NCBI RefSeq assembly: GCF_005503625.1
Contig: NZ_SCMX01000020.1
Span: 32,112-96,111 of the forward strand
Direction: 5' to 3'
Source: Cupriavidus sp. 2SB
GTDB taxonomy: Bacteria > Pseudomonadota > Gammaproteobacteria > Burkholderiales > Burkholderiaceae
DNA length: 64,000 bases
The translations under genes and the position numbers were made by a program. The notes beneath the pieces were generated by a model. It was not told the origin of the DNA and ran no database searches. It worked only from the letters and a program-made list of their open reading frames with translations. Of this stretch, positions 8,089 to 17,190 are shown piece after piece. Numbering within the stretch: the stretch's first letter is position 1; every line of letters begins with the position of its first letter.

Positions 8089-9933
8089 ATGCGAGACTCA
8101 GATAACACGTACGCCACAGGCAACAAAGGTGGTGCCGCAGCTTCGACCGATTCCGGCCCGCAGGCCATGACGCCGTCGGAAGCCTTCGTTGAGACTATGG
8201 CCGCGAACGGCGTCACCGACATGTTCGGCATCATGGGTTCCGCGTTCATGGATGCGATGGACATCTTCGCGCCGGCCGGCATCCGGCTCATCCCGGTCGT
8301 TCACGAACAGGGCGCTGGCCATATGGCAGACGGCTACTCTCGTGTTTCTGGTCGACATGGCGTCGTGATCGGCCAGAACGGCCCGGGCATCAGTAATTGT
8401 GTGACCGCAATCGCGGCGGCATATTGGGCCCACAGCCCGGTGGTGATCGTGACGCCGGAAGCCGGCACCATGGGCATCGGCCTCGGCGGGTTCCAGGAGG
8501 CCAAGCAGCTTCCGATGTTCCAGGAATTCACCAAGTACCAAGGACACGTCACGCATCCGGCGCGCATGGCCGAATTCACCGGGCGCTGCTTTGATCGCGC
8601 CATGGCCGAGATGGGCCCCACCCAACTGAATATTCCGCGCGATTACTTCTACGGGCAGATCAAGGCGGAAATCCCGAAGCCACAACGACTCGATCGCGGC
8701 CCCGGTGGAGAGCAAAGTCTGAATGAAGCGGCCGAACTGCTCGCCAATGCGAAATTCCCCGTCATCATTTCGGGTGGTGGCGTGGTCATGGCCGACGGCG
8801 TGGAGGAGTGCAAGGCTTTGGCGGACCGCCTGGGCGCCCCAGTCGTCAACAGCTATCTGCACAATGATTCGTTCCCGGCCAGCCATCCGCTCTGGTGCGG
8901 CCCGCTGGGATACCAAGGCTCCAAAGCCGCCATGAAGTTGATTTCCCGCGCCGACGTGGTGGTCGCACTTGGCTCCCGCCTGGGTCCCTTCGGCACGCTT
9001 CCGCAGCATGGCATGGACTATTGGCCGAAGACCGCAAAGATCATCCAGATCGACGCGGACCACAAGATGCTTGGCCTTGTGAAGAAGATCTCAGTCGGCA
9101 TCTGCGGCGATGCCAAGGCCGCCGCCGTGGCGCTCACCCAGCGGTTGGCGAATCGTACCCTCGCCTGCGACAGTAGTCGCGACAGCCGGGCGACGGAAAT
9201 CGCCGCAGAAAAGGCTGCATGGGAGAAGGAGCTCGATGAGTGGACGCACGAGCGTGACCCCTACAGTCTTGACATGATCGAGGAGCAGCAACACGAGCGT
9301 ACGCCGACAGGCGGCACTTACCTCCACCCGCGTCAGGTGCTACGCGAACTCGAACGTGCCATGCCGCCGGACGTAATGCTGTCCACCGACATCGGCAATA
9401 TCAACTCGGTGGCAAACAGCTACCTTCGCTTTGAAAAGCCGAGAAGCTTCTTCGCCGCGATGAGCTGGGGCAACTGCGGCTACGCATTCCCCACCATTAT
9501 TGGCGCAAAGGTTGCGGCGCCTCATCGTCCGGCAATCTCCTACGCTGGCGACGGCGCGTGGGGCATGAGCCTGATGGAGACCATGACGTGCGTGCGCCAC
9601 AACATCCCGGTTACCGCGGTGGTATTCCACAACCGCCAATGGGGCGCGGAGAAAAAGAACCAGGTGGATTTCTATAACCGCCGCTTCGTGGCCGGTGAAC
9701 TGGACAACCAGAGCTTTGCCGGCATTGCCAAGGCAATGGGCGCCGAAGGCATTGTTGTCGATCGACTCGAAGACGTCGGCCCTGCGCTGAAGCGCGCTGT
9801 CGATCTGCAGATGAATCATGGCAAGACCACAATCATCGAGATCATGTGTACGCGCGAACTCGGCGATCCGTTCCGTCGGGATGCGCTGTCGAAGCCCGTG
9901 CGCATGCTCGACAAGTACAAGGACTTCGTCTGA
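8089..9933 (+). CDS. xsc: Sulfoacetaldehyde acetyltransferase
   Basis: The 614-residue thiamine-diphosphate enzyme resembles acetolactate synthase and matches Xsc closely. The cofactor-activating glutamate is Glu73 in VVHEQGAGHMADGYSR. A central domain carries ALGSRLGPFGTLPQHGMDYWP, and the C-terminal diphosphate-binding motif begins at SYAGDGAWGMS. Xsc converts sulfoacetaldehyde plus phosphate to acetyl phosphate and sulfite in the cytoplasm. pta follows 21 bp downstream and takes the acetyl phosphate to acetyl-CoA, and sorAB plus tauE nearby deal with sulfite. The ~25-residue N-terminal extension before MTPSEAF is slightly longer than usual. A GGAG site precedes the ATG. Confidence 0.95.
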   Translation: MRDSDNTYATGNKGGAAASTDSGPQAMTPSEAFVETMAANGVTDMFGIMGSAFMDAMDIFAPAGIRLIPVVHEQGAGHMADGYSRVSGRHGVVIGQNGPGISNCVTAIAAAYWAHSPVVIVTPEAGTMGIGLGGFQEAKQLPMFQEFTKYQGHVTHPARMAEFTGRCFDRAMAEMGPTQLNIPRDYFYGQIKAEIPKPQRLDRGPGGEQSLNEAAELLANAKFPVIISGGGVVMADGVEECKALADRLGAPVVNSYLHNDSFPASHPLWCGPLGYQGSKAAMKLISRADVVVALGSRLGPFGTLPQHGMDYWPKTAKIIQIDADHKMLGLVKKISVGICGDAKAAAVALTQRLANRTLACDSSRDSRATEIAAEKAAWEKELDEWTHERDPYSLDMIEEQQHERTPTGGTYLHPRQVLRELERAMPPDVMLSTDIGNINSVANSYLRFEKPRSFFAAMSWGNCGYAFPTIIGAKVAAPHRPAISYAGDGAWGMSLMETMTCVRHNIPVTAVVFHNRQWGAEKKNQVDFYNRRFVAGELDNQSFAGIAKAMGAEGIVVDRLEDVGPALKRAVDLQMNHGKTTIIEIMCTRELGDPFRRDALSKPVRMLDKYKDFV

Positions 9934-9954
9934 TTCGGCTCTGGGGGGCCCATC

Positions 9955-10983
9955 ATGAAAGCGATTCACCGAATCATCGATCGTGCCCGTGCGGATCCCC
10001 AGCGCATCGCGCTCTGCGAAGCGGAAGACCCCAGGGTCCTCCTCGCCGCGCGGCGCGCGATGGCCGAAGGCATCGCCCACCCTATCCTGGTGGGCGATCG
10101 CCCCAGGATTACCGTAAGCGCCGACAACGCCAACGTGGATCTTCGTGACATCACAATCCTTGACCCGCAGGACGCAGACGTCGGCGAACCCTTCGCAGAA
10201 GAGCTCTTCCGCCTCCGCAAAGCAAAGGGAATGTCACGAGACACCGCAGCGGCGGAAGTCCGCAAGCCGCTATGTTTCGCCAACATGCTGGTGCGGATGG
10301 GGCATGCGGATGGCTCCGTTGCCGGCGCCGCGCACACCACGGCCGACGTCGTTCGCAGCGCCATCCAACTGATCGGCCTCGACCCGGCGTGCAAGCTGGT
10401 TTCCAGTTTCTTCATCATGATGCTCTGCGAGCCTTTCCATACGGTCAAAGGCGGCGTCATCTTTACCGATTGCGGCCTGGTGGTCGACCCCGATGATCGT
10501 CAGCTCGCGGAAATCGCAATGGCGGGCGCAGATAGTGCATCAAACTTGCTGCTGGAGGAACCACGCGTTGCAATGCTCTCCTTCTCAACCAGTGGCAGTG
10601 CACATCACCCTGCGGTGGACAAGGTAGTTCGGGCGACCGAGATAGTCCGCCAACGGCGACCAGCACTGGCCATCGACGGTGACGTTCAACTCGACGCAGC
10701 CATTGTCGCGGAGATCGCGGCGAAGAAGATTGCACACTCACAGGTTCAGGGTCATGCCAATGTCCTAGTCTTTCCCGGCCTGGAAGCTGGCAATATCGGC
10801 TACAAGCTTGCCGAACGAGTGGGCGGCGCCAAGGCCATCGGACCTCTCCTCCAAGGGCTTCGAAAGCCGGCCAACGACCTATCCCGCGGATGCAGCGCCG
10901 ACGACGTATTTCACGTCATTGCGGTCACCGTCGTACAGGCACAGGCCGCGAAATGTTTGACATCCACTGAATTGCCCCGTTGA
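9955..10983 (+). CDS. pta: Phosphate acetyltransferase
   Basis: This 342-residue single-domain Pta converts acetyl phosphate and CoA to acetyl-CoA. It has the family motifs FANMLVRMGHADGSVAGA near residue 105, FFIMML, and the C-terminal substrate site beginning at VFPGLEAGNIGYKL. It lacks the long N-terminal DRTGG/P-loop regulatory domains of enterobacterial Pta, as is usual for the short Pta proteins linked to xsc. It is in the same operon as xsc and completes the C2-sulfonate to acetyl-CoA route. Confidence 0.94.
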   Translation: MKAIHRIIDRARADPQRIALCEAEDPRVLLAARRAMAEGIAHPILVGDRPRITVSADNANVDLRDITILDPQDADVGEPFAEELFRLRKAKGMSRDTAAAEVRKPLCFANMLVRMGHADGSVAGAAHTTADVVRSAIQLIGLDPACKLVSSFFIMMLCEPFHTVKGGVIFTDCGLVVDPDDRQLAEIAMAGADSASNLLLEEPRVAMLSFSTSGSAHHPAVDKVVRATEIVRQRRPALAIDGDVQLDAAIVAEIAAKKIAHSQVQGHANVLVFPGLEAGNIGYKLAERVGGAKAIGPLLQGLRKPANDLSRGCSADDVFHVIAVTVVQAQAAKCLTSTELPR

Positions 10984-11049
10984 TGTATCCGCGTTGGGCA
11001 TTTTCAATGCGATACACCAGCGCTTTCCAACTCTTTTCTCGAAACCTCC

Positions 11050-12117
11050 ATGCTGCTTCTCAACCCCGGCCCCGTCACACTATCGCAGCGTGTTCGGCGT
11101 AGCCTCCTGCAACCGGACCTTTGCCACCGCGAGAGCGAGTTCTTCGACCTCCAGGATGAGGCCAGACGGCGTATCGGCGGCGTGTATGGACTCGACAGCA
11201 ACGAATGGGCTTCGGTGCTGCTCACGGGATCCGGCACGGCGGCCGTAGAGAGTATGATCGCAGGACTTGTACCGGCGGGCGGCAAGCTCCTGATCGTACA
11301 AAACGGCGTCTATGGTGAGCGTATTGCGCAGATTTCCGCGCAGTATCAGATACCGCACACCCTTGTGAAGCACGACTGGATGGACGCGCCGGATATCGCC
11401 CGCATCGGGGCTGCGTTACATTCCGACAAGGGGATTACACACGTAGCTGTGATCCACCACGAAACCACCACGGGCCGCCTGAACGATCTCGCGGCCATCG
11501 ACAAGTTGTGTCAGGCGCAGGGGGTTCGTCTCCTGGTCGATGCAGTAAGCAGCTTCGGCGCGGAGGCAATCGACTTCAATGGCAGCATCGACGCCGTAGC
11601 CGCCACCGCCAACAAGTGTCTGCACGGCGTTCCGGGAATTGCGTTCGTCATTGCGCGACGCAGCGCCCTCGCGAGCGCAACAAGCCGTACTTACTATCTC
11701 GATATCGCGCGCCATGCCAAATTGCAGGATCAGCGCAACACCCCCTTCACGCCGGCGGTGCACGCCCTCTACGCTTTGGTTGAAGCACTCCGCGAGCACG
11801 ACGAGGAAGGTGGCTGGAAGGCCCGCCATCGCCGATATGCTTCGTTGGCGGGCCGAGTCCGCGAGGGACTCGCTGCCCTGGGCATCAAAGAGTTGCTCCC
11901 GGCCTTCATGTCATCTGTTGTGCTTCGTGCCTACGCCCTCCCGAGCGGCCTTGACTATCCTCACCTCCACGACGCATTGAAAGCGCATGGCTTTGTAATC
12001 TATGCAGGTCAGGGCGATCTCTCCAGGACACTATTCAGGGTCTCAACGATGGGCGCTCTAGATACTGATGATGTTGATCGGTTGATCAGGGCATTCGAAT
12101 CCCTGCTGCACAAATAG
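11050..12117 (+). CDS. PhnW-like class V aminotransferase (2-aminoethylphosphonate:pyruvate type)
   Basis: This 355-residue PLP enzyme has the PhnW N-terminal signature LLNPGPVTLSQRVR, a phosphate-binding GSGTAAVES loop, the cofactor aspartate Asp164 in LLVDAVSSFG and the Schiff-base lysine Lys189 in ATANKCLHGVPG. PhnW transfers the amino group of 2-aminoethylphosphonate to pyruvate. Here it follows xsc and pta and no phosphonatase gene (phnX) is present. The sulfonate isostere taurine, which would yield sulfoacetaldehyde for Xsc, is therefore a plausible substrate. That reassignment is inference; true 2-aminoethylphosphonate activity remains possible. The ribosome-binding site is weak. Confidence 0.85.
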   Translation: MLLLNPGPVTLSQRVRRSLLQPDLCHRESEFFDLQDEARRRIGGVYGLDSNEWASVLLTGSGTAAVESMIAGLVPAGGKLLIVQNGVYGERIAQISAQYQIPHTLVKHDWMDAPDIARIGAALHSDKGITHVAVIHHETTTGRLNDLAAIDKLCQAQGVRLLVDAVSSFGAEAIDFNGSIDAVAATANKCLHGVPGIAFVIARRSALASATSRTYYLDIARHAKLQDQRNTPFTPAVHALYALVEALREHDEEGGWKARHRRYASLAGRVREGLAALGIKELLPAFMSSVVLRAYALPSGLDYPHLHDALKAHGFVIYAGQGDLSRTLFRVSTMGALDTDDVDRLIRAFESLLHK

Positions 12118-12130
12118 TCCCTGGTCCGCG

Positions 12131-12964
12131 ATGATGCCGACAAATTCTCTCAACCAACAGATCCCTCCGGCAGCGCAAGGCGGGCCCTCTGTCCCTTTGA
12201 CGCCGGAGCTTTCCTTCGAACGGGAAACGCCGACATTGCGAGCCTTATCTCTGCTCGAATTCCTGGTGGCCGCTGATCGGCCGCTCAGTCCTTCGGAGAT
12301 TCTCCAAGGATTCGAAGCCCCAAAAGCTTCCCTACATCGGATGCTCACGGCGCTGGTAGCAGGCGGACTCGTAATACGCGAGCCCGGCAACCGCAATACC
12401 TATGCTGTTGGACCGCGGCTGGCGCGGCTCGGATTGGCGATCGTCACGCGGTCGGGCCCCAAGCAACTCCGCATCGCGGTGTTGGCAAAGCTGGTCGAGG
12501 ATATTGGAGAAACGGTCAACGTCACCGTTCTCCATGAAAACTCAATTCTGTATCTTGACCGGATGGAAGCGCCTTGGCCGCTGAGGCTCGACCTGCAGCC
12601 CGGCTCCCGGGTACCCTTGCATTGCTCAGCCAGCGGCAAACTGCTGCTATCCGCACTTCCGCTTAATCAGCGTACGGCGCTTGTTCAACAATTGCCTCTG
12701 GATCGCTATACCGAAAAGACCATTACTGATATGGGGCGTTTGGAGGCTGAACTCGACCGCTGTGTGGAACAGCAAATCGGCGTCGACGATGAAGAGTTCA
12801 TCGCAGGCATTTCATGTGTCGCCGTCCCGATCTACGATCCTGATGGGCAGGTTCTGGCTGCCCTTGCTGTCCATGCGCCCGCCGTGCGATCTCCGCTATC
12901 CAGGTCGCTGTCACTTGTACCCCGATTGCAGCGAGCGGCTGCCGAACTGGCGAACACGTTCTAG
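12131..12964 (+). CDS. IclR-family transcriptional regulator
   Basis: The 277-residue protein has an N-terminal winged helix (residues ~33-90, with APKASLHRMLTALVAGGLV as recognition region) and a C-terminal effector-binding domain. The segment YLDRMEAPWPLRLDL followed by VPLHCSASGKLLL closely matches the two IclR proteins at 50.7-52.5 kb, so all three belong to one subfamily. It is expressed between the aminotransferase and tauE and probably controls the xsc operon through the CGGAAC-N5-GTTCCG element upstream of xsc. The effector is unknown; sulfoacetaldehyde or its precursor is a reasonable guess. Confidence 0.9.
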   Translation: MMPTNSLNQQIPPAAQGGPSVPLTPELSFERETPTLRALSLLEFLVAADRPLSPSEILQGFEAPKASLHRMLTALVAGGLVIREPGNRNTYAVGPRLARLGLAIVTRSGPKQLRIAVLAKLVEDIGETVNVTVLHENSILYLDRMEAPWPLRLDLQPGSRVPLHCSASGKLLLSALPLNQRTALVQQLPLDRYTEKTITDMGRLEAELDRCVEQQIGVDDEEFIAGISCVAVPIYDPDGQVLAALAVHAPAVRSPLSRSLSLVPRLQRAAAELANTF

Positions 12965-12968
12965 GGCG

Positions 12969-13730
12969 ATGACGCTAGACGCAGCACTTCCTATCTTGGT
13001 GACTATGGCAGCGGCCAGCTATTTTCAGACAGTCACCGGCTTTGGATTGGGCATGATTGCCGTGGGCGTAGTCAGCGGTCTCCACCTTGCACCCGTAGCT
13101 GTTATTGCGATGGTGGCGAGCCTCGTGACGCTCGCAAACAGCGCGATGGCGCTGCCCGGGAAACTACACCACGTTGATTGGCGCGCCGTACTTTTTGCTA
13201 CGATCGGCATCCTCCCCTCCGTCGTCGTTGGCGTACTGGCACTGGAATACTTGAGCCAAGCGGCGTCCGGAATTCTTCACTTTGTTCTCGGCGCAGTCGT
13301 AATGTATGGCGGCGTGACGGCCGCATTTCGTCCGGCTTCCTTGCCCGAACGATCAAGCAATGTCAGCTTTTTGGTGAGCGGCGTACTCGGCGGTGTGCTG
13401 AGTGGCATGTTCGGGGTTTCGGGCCCACCGCTGATTTTTCAGTTTTATAGGCAACCGTTCTCGCTTATCGGCATCCGCTGCGCATTGATCTTTATCTTTA
13501 CGGTCACCTCATCAGTTCGGACTGCTTTCAATGCGTGGCAAGGTCAAATTTCGCAGGAGACCCTGGCGGTCGCTGTAACGGCGGTACCGGTCGTCGCGCT
13601 CGCCACACTGGTCGCTCGTGCGTGGCCACCGCCCTTGTCATTAAAGGCATCACGCCGACTGGCCTATTCCGTGCTCATGGTCATTGGCGCCGGCCTTATG
13701 CTTCCAGCCGTCCTCGCGATGTTTGCCTGA
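12969..13730 (+). CDS. TauE/SafE-family membrane exporter
   Basis: This is a 253-residue, multi-helix membrane protein of the TauE/SafE (DUF81) family, with ATG at 12969 just after the iclR stop. A longer frame from 12681 overlaps iclR and lacks the hydrophobic start. The glycine-rich repeats VTGFGLGMIAVGV and GVLGGVLSGMFGVSGPP are typical of the two halves of the family. Members linked to taurine or sulfolactate degradation are thought to export sulfite or sulfoacetate. Its place after xsc-pta supports sulfite export across the inner membrane. Confidence 0.85.
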   Translation: MTLDAALPILVTMAAASYFQTVTGFGLGMIAVGVVSGLHLAPVAVIAMVASLVTLANSAMALPGKLHHVDWRAVLFATIGILPSVVVGVLALEYLSQAASGILHFVLGAVVMYGGVTAAFRPASLPERSSNVSFLVSGVLGGVLSGMFGVSGPPLIFQFYRQPFSLIGIRCALIFIFTVTSSVRTAFNAWQGQISQETLAVAVTAVPVVALATLVARAWPPPLSLKASRRLAYSVLMVIGAGLMLPAVLAMFA

Positions 13731-13949
13731 CTCGTTGACCGCTCGCCCTGGCTCAATTGTCAGGGTGGCTACACGCGATTACTGCGGCCATCAAGCTCAT
13801 CGGCCGTTCCCAGACAGGCGGAAAATGTCGATCCCCCACGAGAGCTGCCGAGTGAGGACCGGTACCTTCCGCTGCGCTCGACGCTACGGAAACCACATAT
13901 CCCCTATGTGACACCTCACGACGGCGCTCCGCACCAGATAACTTCATCG

Positions 13950-13989
13950 AGAACGCTATAACGAGCCATCCCGCTATAGCGCTCGTTCT
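13950..13989. terminator. Imperfect hairpin between convergent tauE and sorB genes
   Basis: AGAACG and CGTTCT form the base and GCTATA/TATAGC an inner stem, with an asymmetric bulge, followed on the right by ATTTT. It lies at the end of the 257-bp gap after the tauE-type gene and overlaps the sorB stop by two bases. Nothing else is seen in the gap. Confidence 0.35.
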
Positions 13990-14359
13990 ATTTTGACATT
14001 CCGGCAGTAGAGGGCCGGGCAGGATCCTTGACCGTGTTTTGCGCCTCCGCGCCATAGGTCTTCACCAGATAGTCAACAATCGGCTCGATATTTTCATCCT
14101 TGAGAGGTGCGCCAAAAGGCTTCTTCATTTTCTTTACGGTCGCATCCCAGTATGCGCGAGATGATGTTGGCGGCTGTGTACTGACGTATTGCGCAGAGTG
14201 ACAGATCATGCAGTTCTGCAATGCAAGGTTGTAGCCTGGGAGAGTGCTGGCCTTGTACGTGGCAGTCTCCTGGGGCAGTTTGATTTCCTTGGGGCTCGCG
14301 GAGGCAAATTGACTCACGAACGTGGCCGCGGCAAATGCCGCGATAAGTTTGTTGTTCAT
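13988..14359 (-). CDS. sorB: Sulfite dehydrogenase cytochrome c subunit (SorB-like)
   Basis: This 123-residue secreted monohaem cytochrome c has a signal peptide (MNNKLIAAF...ASA) and the haem site CMICH (Cys50, Cys53, His54). Methionines in the KKMKKPFGAPL segment are candidate axial ligands. It starts 10 bp after the sorA stop, so the two are co-transcribed. SorB accepts electrons from the SorA molybdenum centre and passes them to the respiratory chain. This removes the sulfite produced by Xsc. Confidence 0.88.
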   Translation of the reverse strand: MNNKLIAAFAAATFVSQFASASPKEIKLPQETATYKASTLPGYNLALQNCMICHSAQYVSTQPPTSSRAYWDATVKKMKKPFGAPLKDENIEPIVDYLVKTYGAEAQNTVKDPARPSTAGMSK

Positions 14360-14369
14360 CGCGTGCCTC

Positions 14370-15617
14370 TCAAACCACCGTGACTTGCGTGCTTTCTACG
14401 ACGTTGCGCATATATCCAGCCGGGTTCCAGCGAGCGGTGGTTGGCTGAACTTCGCCCGCCTGGCTGCGGGCCCTGACGCGAAGATCCAAATTGCCCTTCT
14501 GCGATGGCCGATAGTCGATATGCCACTCGCGGAATGAATACTTGCCCAGGTCCTTGCCCAGCTTCGCGGGGCGCCATGTTTTGCCCGCATCGTCGGAGAA
14601 AGAAACCTCTGCGATACCGCTTCCGCCATCGAAGGCGATTCCCTTGATCGTGGTCGTCAGCCCCGCGCGGAGTATGCTGTTCTGGCCAAGGCTAGTGATG
14701 AACGAGCGCACGCCAAACCGCCCTATCGGGACAGTTTCCGCGGGTGTCTTACCGGGCTCCACGCACGCGCAATCGTTCTTCGGAATGCGATACGCAGACT
14801 TGACCCAGAATCCTTCGAAATTCTTGTCCAGCACCTCGATATGCGAGAGATGCTTAACCCAATACGTGCCGAAGTATCCGGGCACCACCAGACGCAGCGG
14901 GTAGCCATTGAGAAATGGCAAATCCTTGCCGTTCATCTGCCATGCAAGCATGACCTCGCCGTCCATGGCATGGTCAAACGTCAACGCTTTGACAAAGTCT
15001 GGTCCGCCCTCAAGTGGCGGCCGATCGAGGCCATCGAAAGAAACAGACACCGCACCGGGCTTGACGCCGGCCCGTTCAAGGACAGTGCGAAGGGGAATGC
15101 CCGTCCATCGCGCATTGCCCATGGCACCGTTGCCTAGCTGCCCACCATTCACGCGAGGGGAAAAAAAGCCGCGACTGTTTCCCGAGCATTGGTTCACCGC
15201 GACAATCTCGACGGCTTGCCCCATCTTGCGCAGTTCGGCAAGACTCAGGTCCAACGAGCGCCCGACGTGGCCATCTACCTTAAGTCGATAGGTCGATGCG
15301 TCAACGGAGGTCGGAATGCCGCTCCAGTGATAGCGCACAAAGAACGCGTCATTGGGGGTAATTGGTCCCTCGTTGAAGATCTCGAATGGGGTCTCCAACT
15401 GGGGAGGCCGATTGGTCAGCAGAATCAATGGGCGCTTCTGGGGGAATGCGACAAGTTCCCGATGCCCATTCTCAAACGCCATATCCCTTGAGAGCGTCGC
15501 GGCAAACAATCCCTTCTCGTGGGCACCAAGTACCCCACCAACCGCCAGAGCGGCGCCCTGCGCCAAAAAGCGTCGACGCCGCAGGGCTTCAGACGGGATT
15601 GCGATGACTTTATTCAC
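14370..15617 (-). CDS. sorA: Sulfite dehydrogenase molybdopterin subunit (SorA-like)
   Basis: A GTG at 15617 is chosen because AGGAG lies 5 nt upstream; a longer frame to 15692 lacks such a site. The 415-residue product has a twin-arginine signal (RRRRFLAQGAALAVGG), a sulfite-oxidase fold, and the molybdenum-ligating cysteine at residue 144 in VAVNQCSGNSRGFF. A dimerisation domain follows at the C-terminus. It oxidises sulfite to sulfate in the periplasm with SorB as electron acceptor. Tat export fits the folded molybdopterin enzyme. Together with xsc, pta and a TauE-type exporter it completes sulfonate sulfur disposal. Confidence 0.92.
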   Translation of the reverse strand: MNKVIAIPSEALRRRRFLAQGAALAVGGVLGAHEKGLFAATLSRDMAFENGHRELVAFPQKRPLILLTNRPPQLETPFEIFNEGPITPNDAFFVRYHWSGIPTSVDASTYRLKVDGHVGRSLDLSLAELRKMGQAVEIVAVNQCSGNSRGFFSPRVNGGQLGNGAMGNARWTGIPLRTVLERAGVKPGAVSVSFDGLDRPPLEGGPDFVKALTFDHAMDGEVMLAWQMNGKDLPFLNGYPLRLVVPGYFGTYWVKHLSHIEVLDKNFEGFWVKSAYRIPKNDCACVEPGKTPAETVPIGRFGVRSFITSLGQNSILRAGLTTTIKGIAFDGGSGIAEVSFSDDAGKTWRPAKLGKDLGKYSFREWHIDYRPSQKGNLDLRVRARSQAGEVQPTTARWNPAGYMRNVVESTQVTVV

Positions 15618-15775
15618 GAAGTCTCCTGTGGAATAGTTTTGGTGCTTTGCCTCGCACATGGAGCGTAGCGGATCCGCCAACTTGCGGTCCAACTCACTGT
15701 ATTCATATGACTAATCGAATTTTCCGGTAAGCACTCCGCCCAGTTACCTGTTGCCAACGCAGAATGCTAAGATAC

Positions 15776-15792
15776 GTCCTAATATTTAGGAC
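15776..15792. promoter_or_regulatory. Palindrome GTCCTAA-TAT-TTAGGAC overlapping the iclR ribosome-binding site
   Basis: A perfect 7-bp-arm inverted repeat ends 6 nt before the iclR ATG, so its right arm contains the AGGA that would serve as ribosome-binding site. It lies between divergent sorA and iclR and is well placed for autorepression. A GTCCTAA half-site also occurs at 8022-8028 in the xsc promoter. Confidence 0.6.
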
Positions 15793-15798
15793 CGCGAG

Positions 15799-16551
15799 AT
15801 GGACAAGACCCTCCTGAAAGGCCTGATGGTGCTCGAGGAAATTATCGACATCGACGGCGAAAGTCATACGATCGACGAACTGGCTGAGCGCGTTGGGCTC
15901 ACGCGGAGTAACACGCATCGCACGCTGCAGACCCTGGTCCATGCCGGCTATGTTGCAAAGGACGAGACGGGCTCAGGGTATCGCGGAACCACCCGATTGT
16001 TCGAGTTGGCAGCCCGGCAACTCGCAAGACTGGATGTTCGGCGAGTTGCTGCACCGGCCATGAGAAAGCTTGCGAACAAGACGGGAGAGACGGTGCACCT
16101 TTCCATCCTCGATGGAATTGACGTGGTGTACATCGAGAAAATTGACAGCCTTCAACCGATCCGTGCGTACTCCATGGTTGGCGGGCGAGCACCCGCCTAT
16201 GCAGTAGCGACGGGAAAAGCGCTTCTGGCCTACCAGATCGATGGCTTTCTTGACCAGTTTGAAGACCGGATAGTCCGCCACACACCCTCGACGATTACGT
16301 CGCTGCCGCTGATCAAAGATGAGCTTCGCAAGGTCATGCGGGTGGGCTACGCCGTCAACAATGGCGAATGGAGAGTCGGCGTTGGTGGACTGGCGGTGAC
16401 GATATTTAATTTGCTGGACCAGCCGGTAGCTGCTGTAGGCATCTCGGGGCCACTGGAACGGCTAACCGCCAAGACCATGCGCGAATTTGCGCCGGACGTT
16501 GTGGAATGCGCCCGTGAAATCTCTCGACAACTGGGTCATCAATCGACCTAG
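15799..16551 (+). CDS. IclR-family transcriptional regulator next to sorAB
   Basis: The 250-residue protein has a winged helix (residues ~1-65, recognition helix around TRSNTHRTLQTLVHAGYV) and an IclR effector domain with YIEKIDSLQPIRAYSMVGGRAPAY and TGKALLAY. It is not of the EAPWP subfamily found elsewhere in the window. Divergent to sorA, it probably controls itself and sorAB through the palindrome at 15776-15792. Effector unknown. Confidence 0.9.
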   Translation: MDKTLLKGLMVLEEIIDIDGESHTIDELAERVGLTRSNTHRTLQTLVHAGYVAKDETGSGYRGTTRLFELAARQLARLDVRRVAAPAMRKLANKTGETVHLSILDGIDVVYIEKIDSLQPIRAYSMVGGRAPAYAVATGKALLAYQIDGFLDQFEDRIVRHTPSTITSLPLIKDELRKVMRVGYAVNNGEWRVGVGGLAVTIFNLLDQPVAAVGISGPLERLTAKTMREFAPDVVECAREISRQLGHQST

Positions 16552-16698
16552 CATCGAGCAAGGCAAGCCCAGGCGGCAGCTAAGTCTGAAACGCGGGAGC
16601 GTGTGGCGCCGCGCAGCCCGCACGTTCGTATGCGCTTAGCAATCGATCACTCCACAGCCATAGTCCAACACGCAGTCTCAAGAACAATATCTCCGGCC

Positions 16699-17190
16699 AT
16701 GGCTCATCCGTTTTTCCGCAAGGCAACTCCTTCCGACACGGACCGCTGCTACCACATCGAAATCTCCGCATACGAAGGCGATGAGGCCGCTACGCGTGAC
16801 AAAATTGCCACTCGGATTGCAACGTACCCGGAAGGGTTCATGATCCTGGAGGTCGATGGAAAGATCGTGGGCTTCATCAACTGCGGGTGCGCTTACGAGG
16901 TCGTCATGTCGGATGATGCATTCAAGGAACTTGTCGGCCATGATCCTGATGCCCCGAACGTCGTCGTTATGTCCGTCGTTCTCGACCCAGAGTACCAAGG
17001 CAAAGGTTACGCGAAGCTGATGATGCAATCGTTTGTGACGCAGATGACGAACATGGGAAAGCAAACCATCCATCTCATGTGCAAGGACCGGCATATTGGC
17101 CTGTACGAGAAGATGGGCTACACATATGTGAAGCCTTCAACTTCAGACCACGGAGGGTTGGCGTGGCATGAAATGGCAATGAATTTGTAA
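16699..17190 (+). CDS. GNAT-family N-acetyltransferase
   Basis: This 163-residue protein from the ATG at 16699 (a longer frame to 16603 has no support) carries the GNAT acetyl-CoA-binding motif: VVMSVVLDPEYQGKGYAKLMM, with Q/R-x-x-G-x-G/A in the form QGKGYA. A C-terminal LYEKMGYTYV strand follows. The substrate is unknown; relatives acetylate amines. It lies alone between iclR and a Bug gene, and any link with sulfonate use is only positional. The following 237 bp to the Bug gene show no gene. Confidence 0.82.
   Translation: MAHPFFRKATPSDTDRCYHIEISAYEGDEAATRDKIATRIATYPEGFMILEVDGKIVGFINCGCAYEVVMSDDAFKELVGHDPDAPNVVVMSVVLDPEYQGKGYAKLMMQSFVTQMTNMGKQTIHLMCKDRHIGLYEKMGYTYVKPSTSDHGGLAWHEMAMNL

Noticed and set aside
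8098..9063. A 321-codon minus-strand frame inside xsc
   Set aside because: It is antisense to an unambiguous xsc gene and shows no domain of its own.
13896..13910. ATATCCCC-like sequence as a seventh TRGGAT-type site
   Set aside because: Only a poor half-site, and it is between convergent genes far from any promoter.
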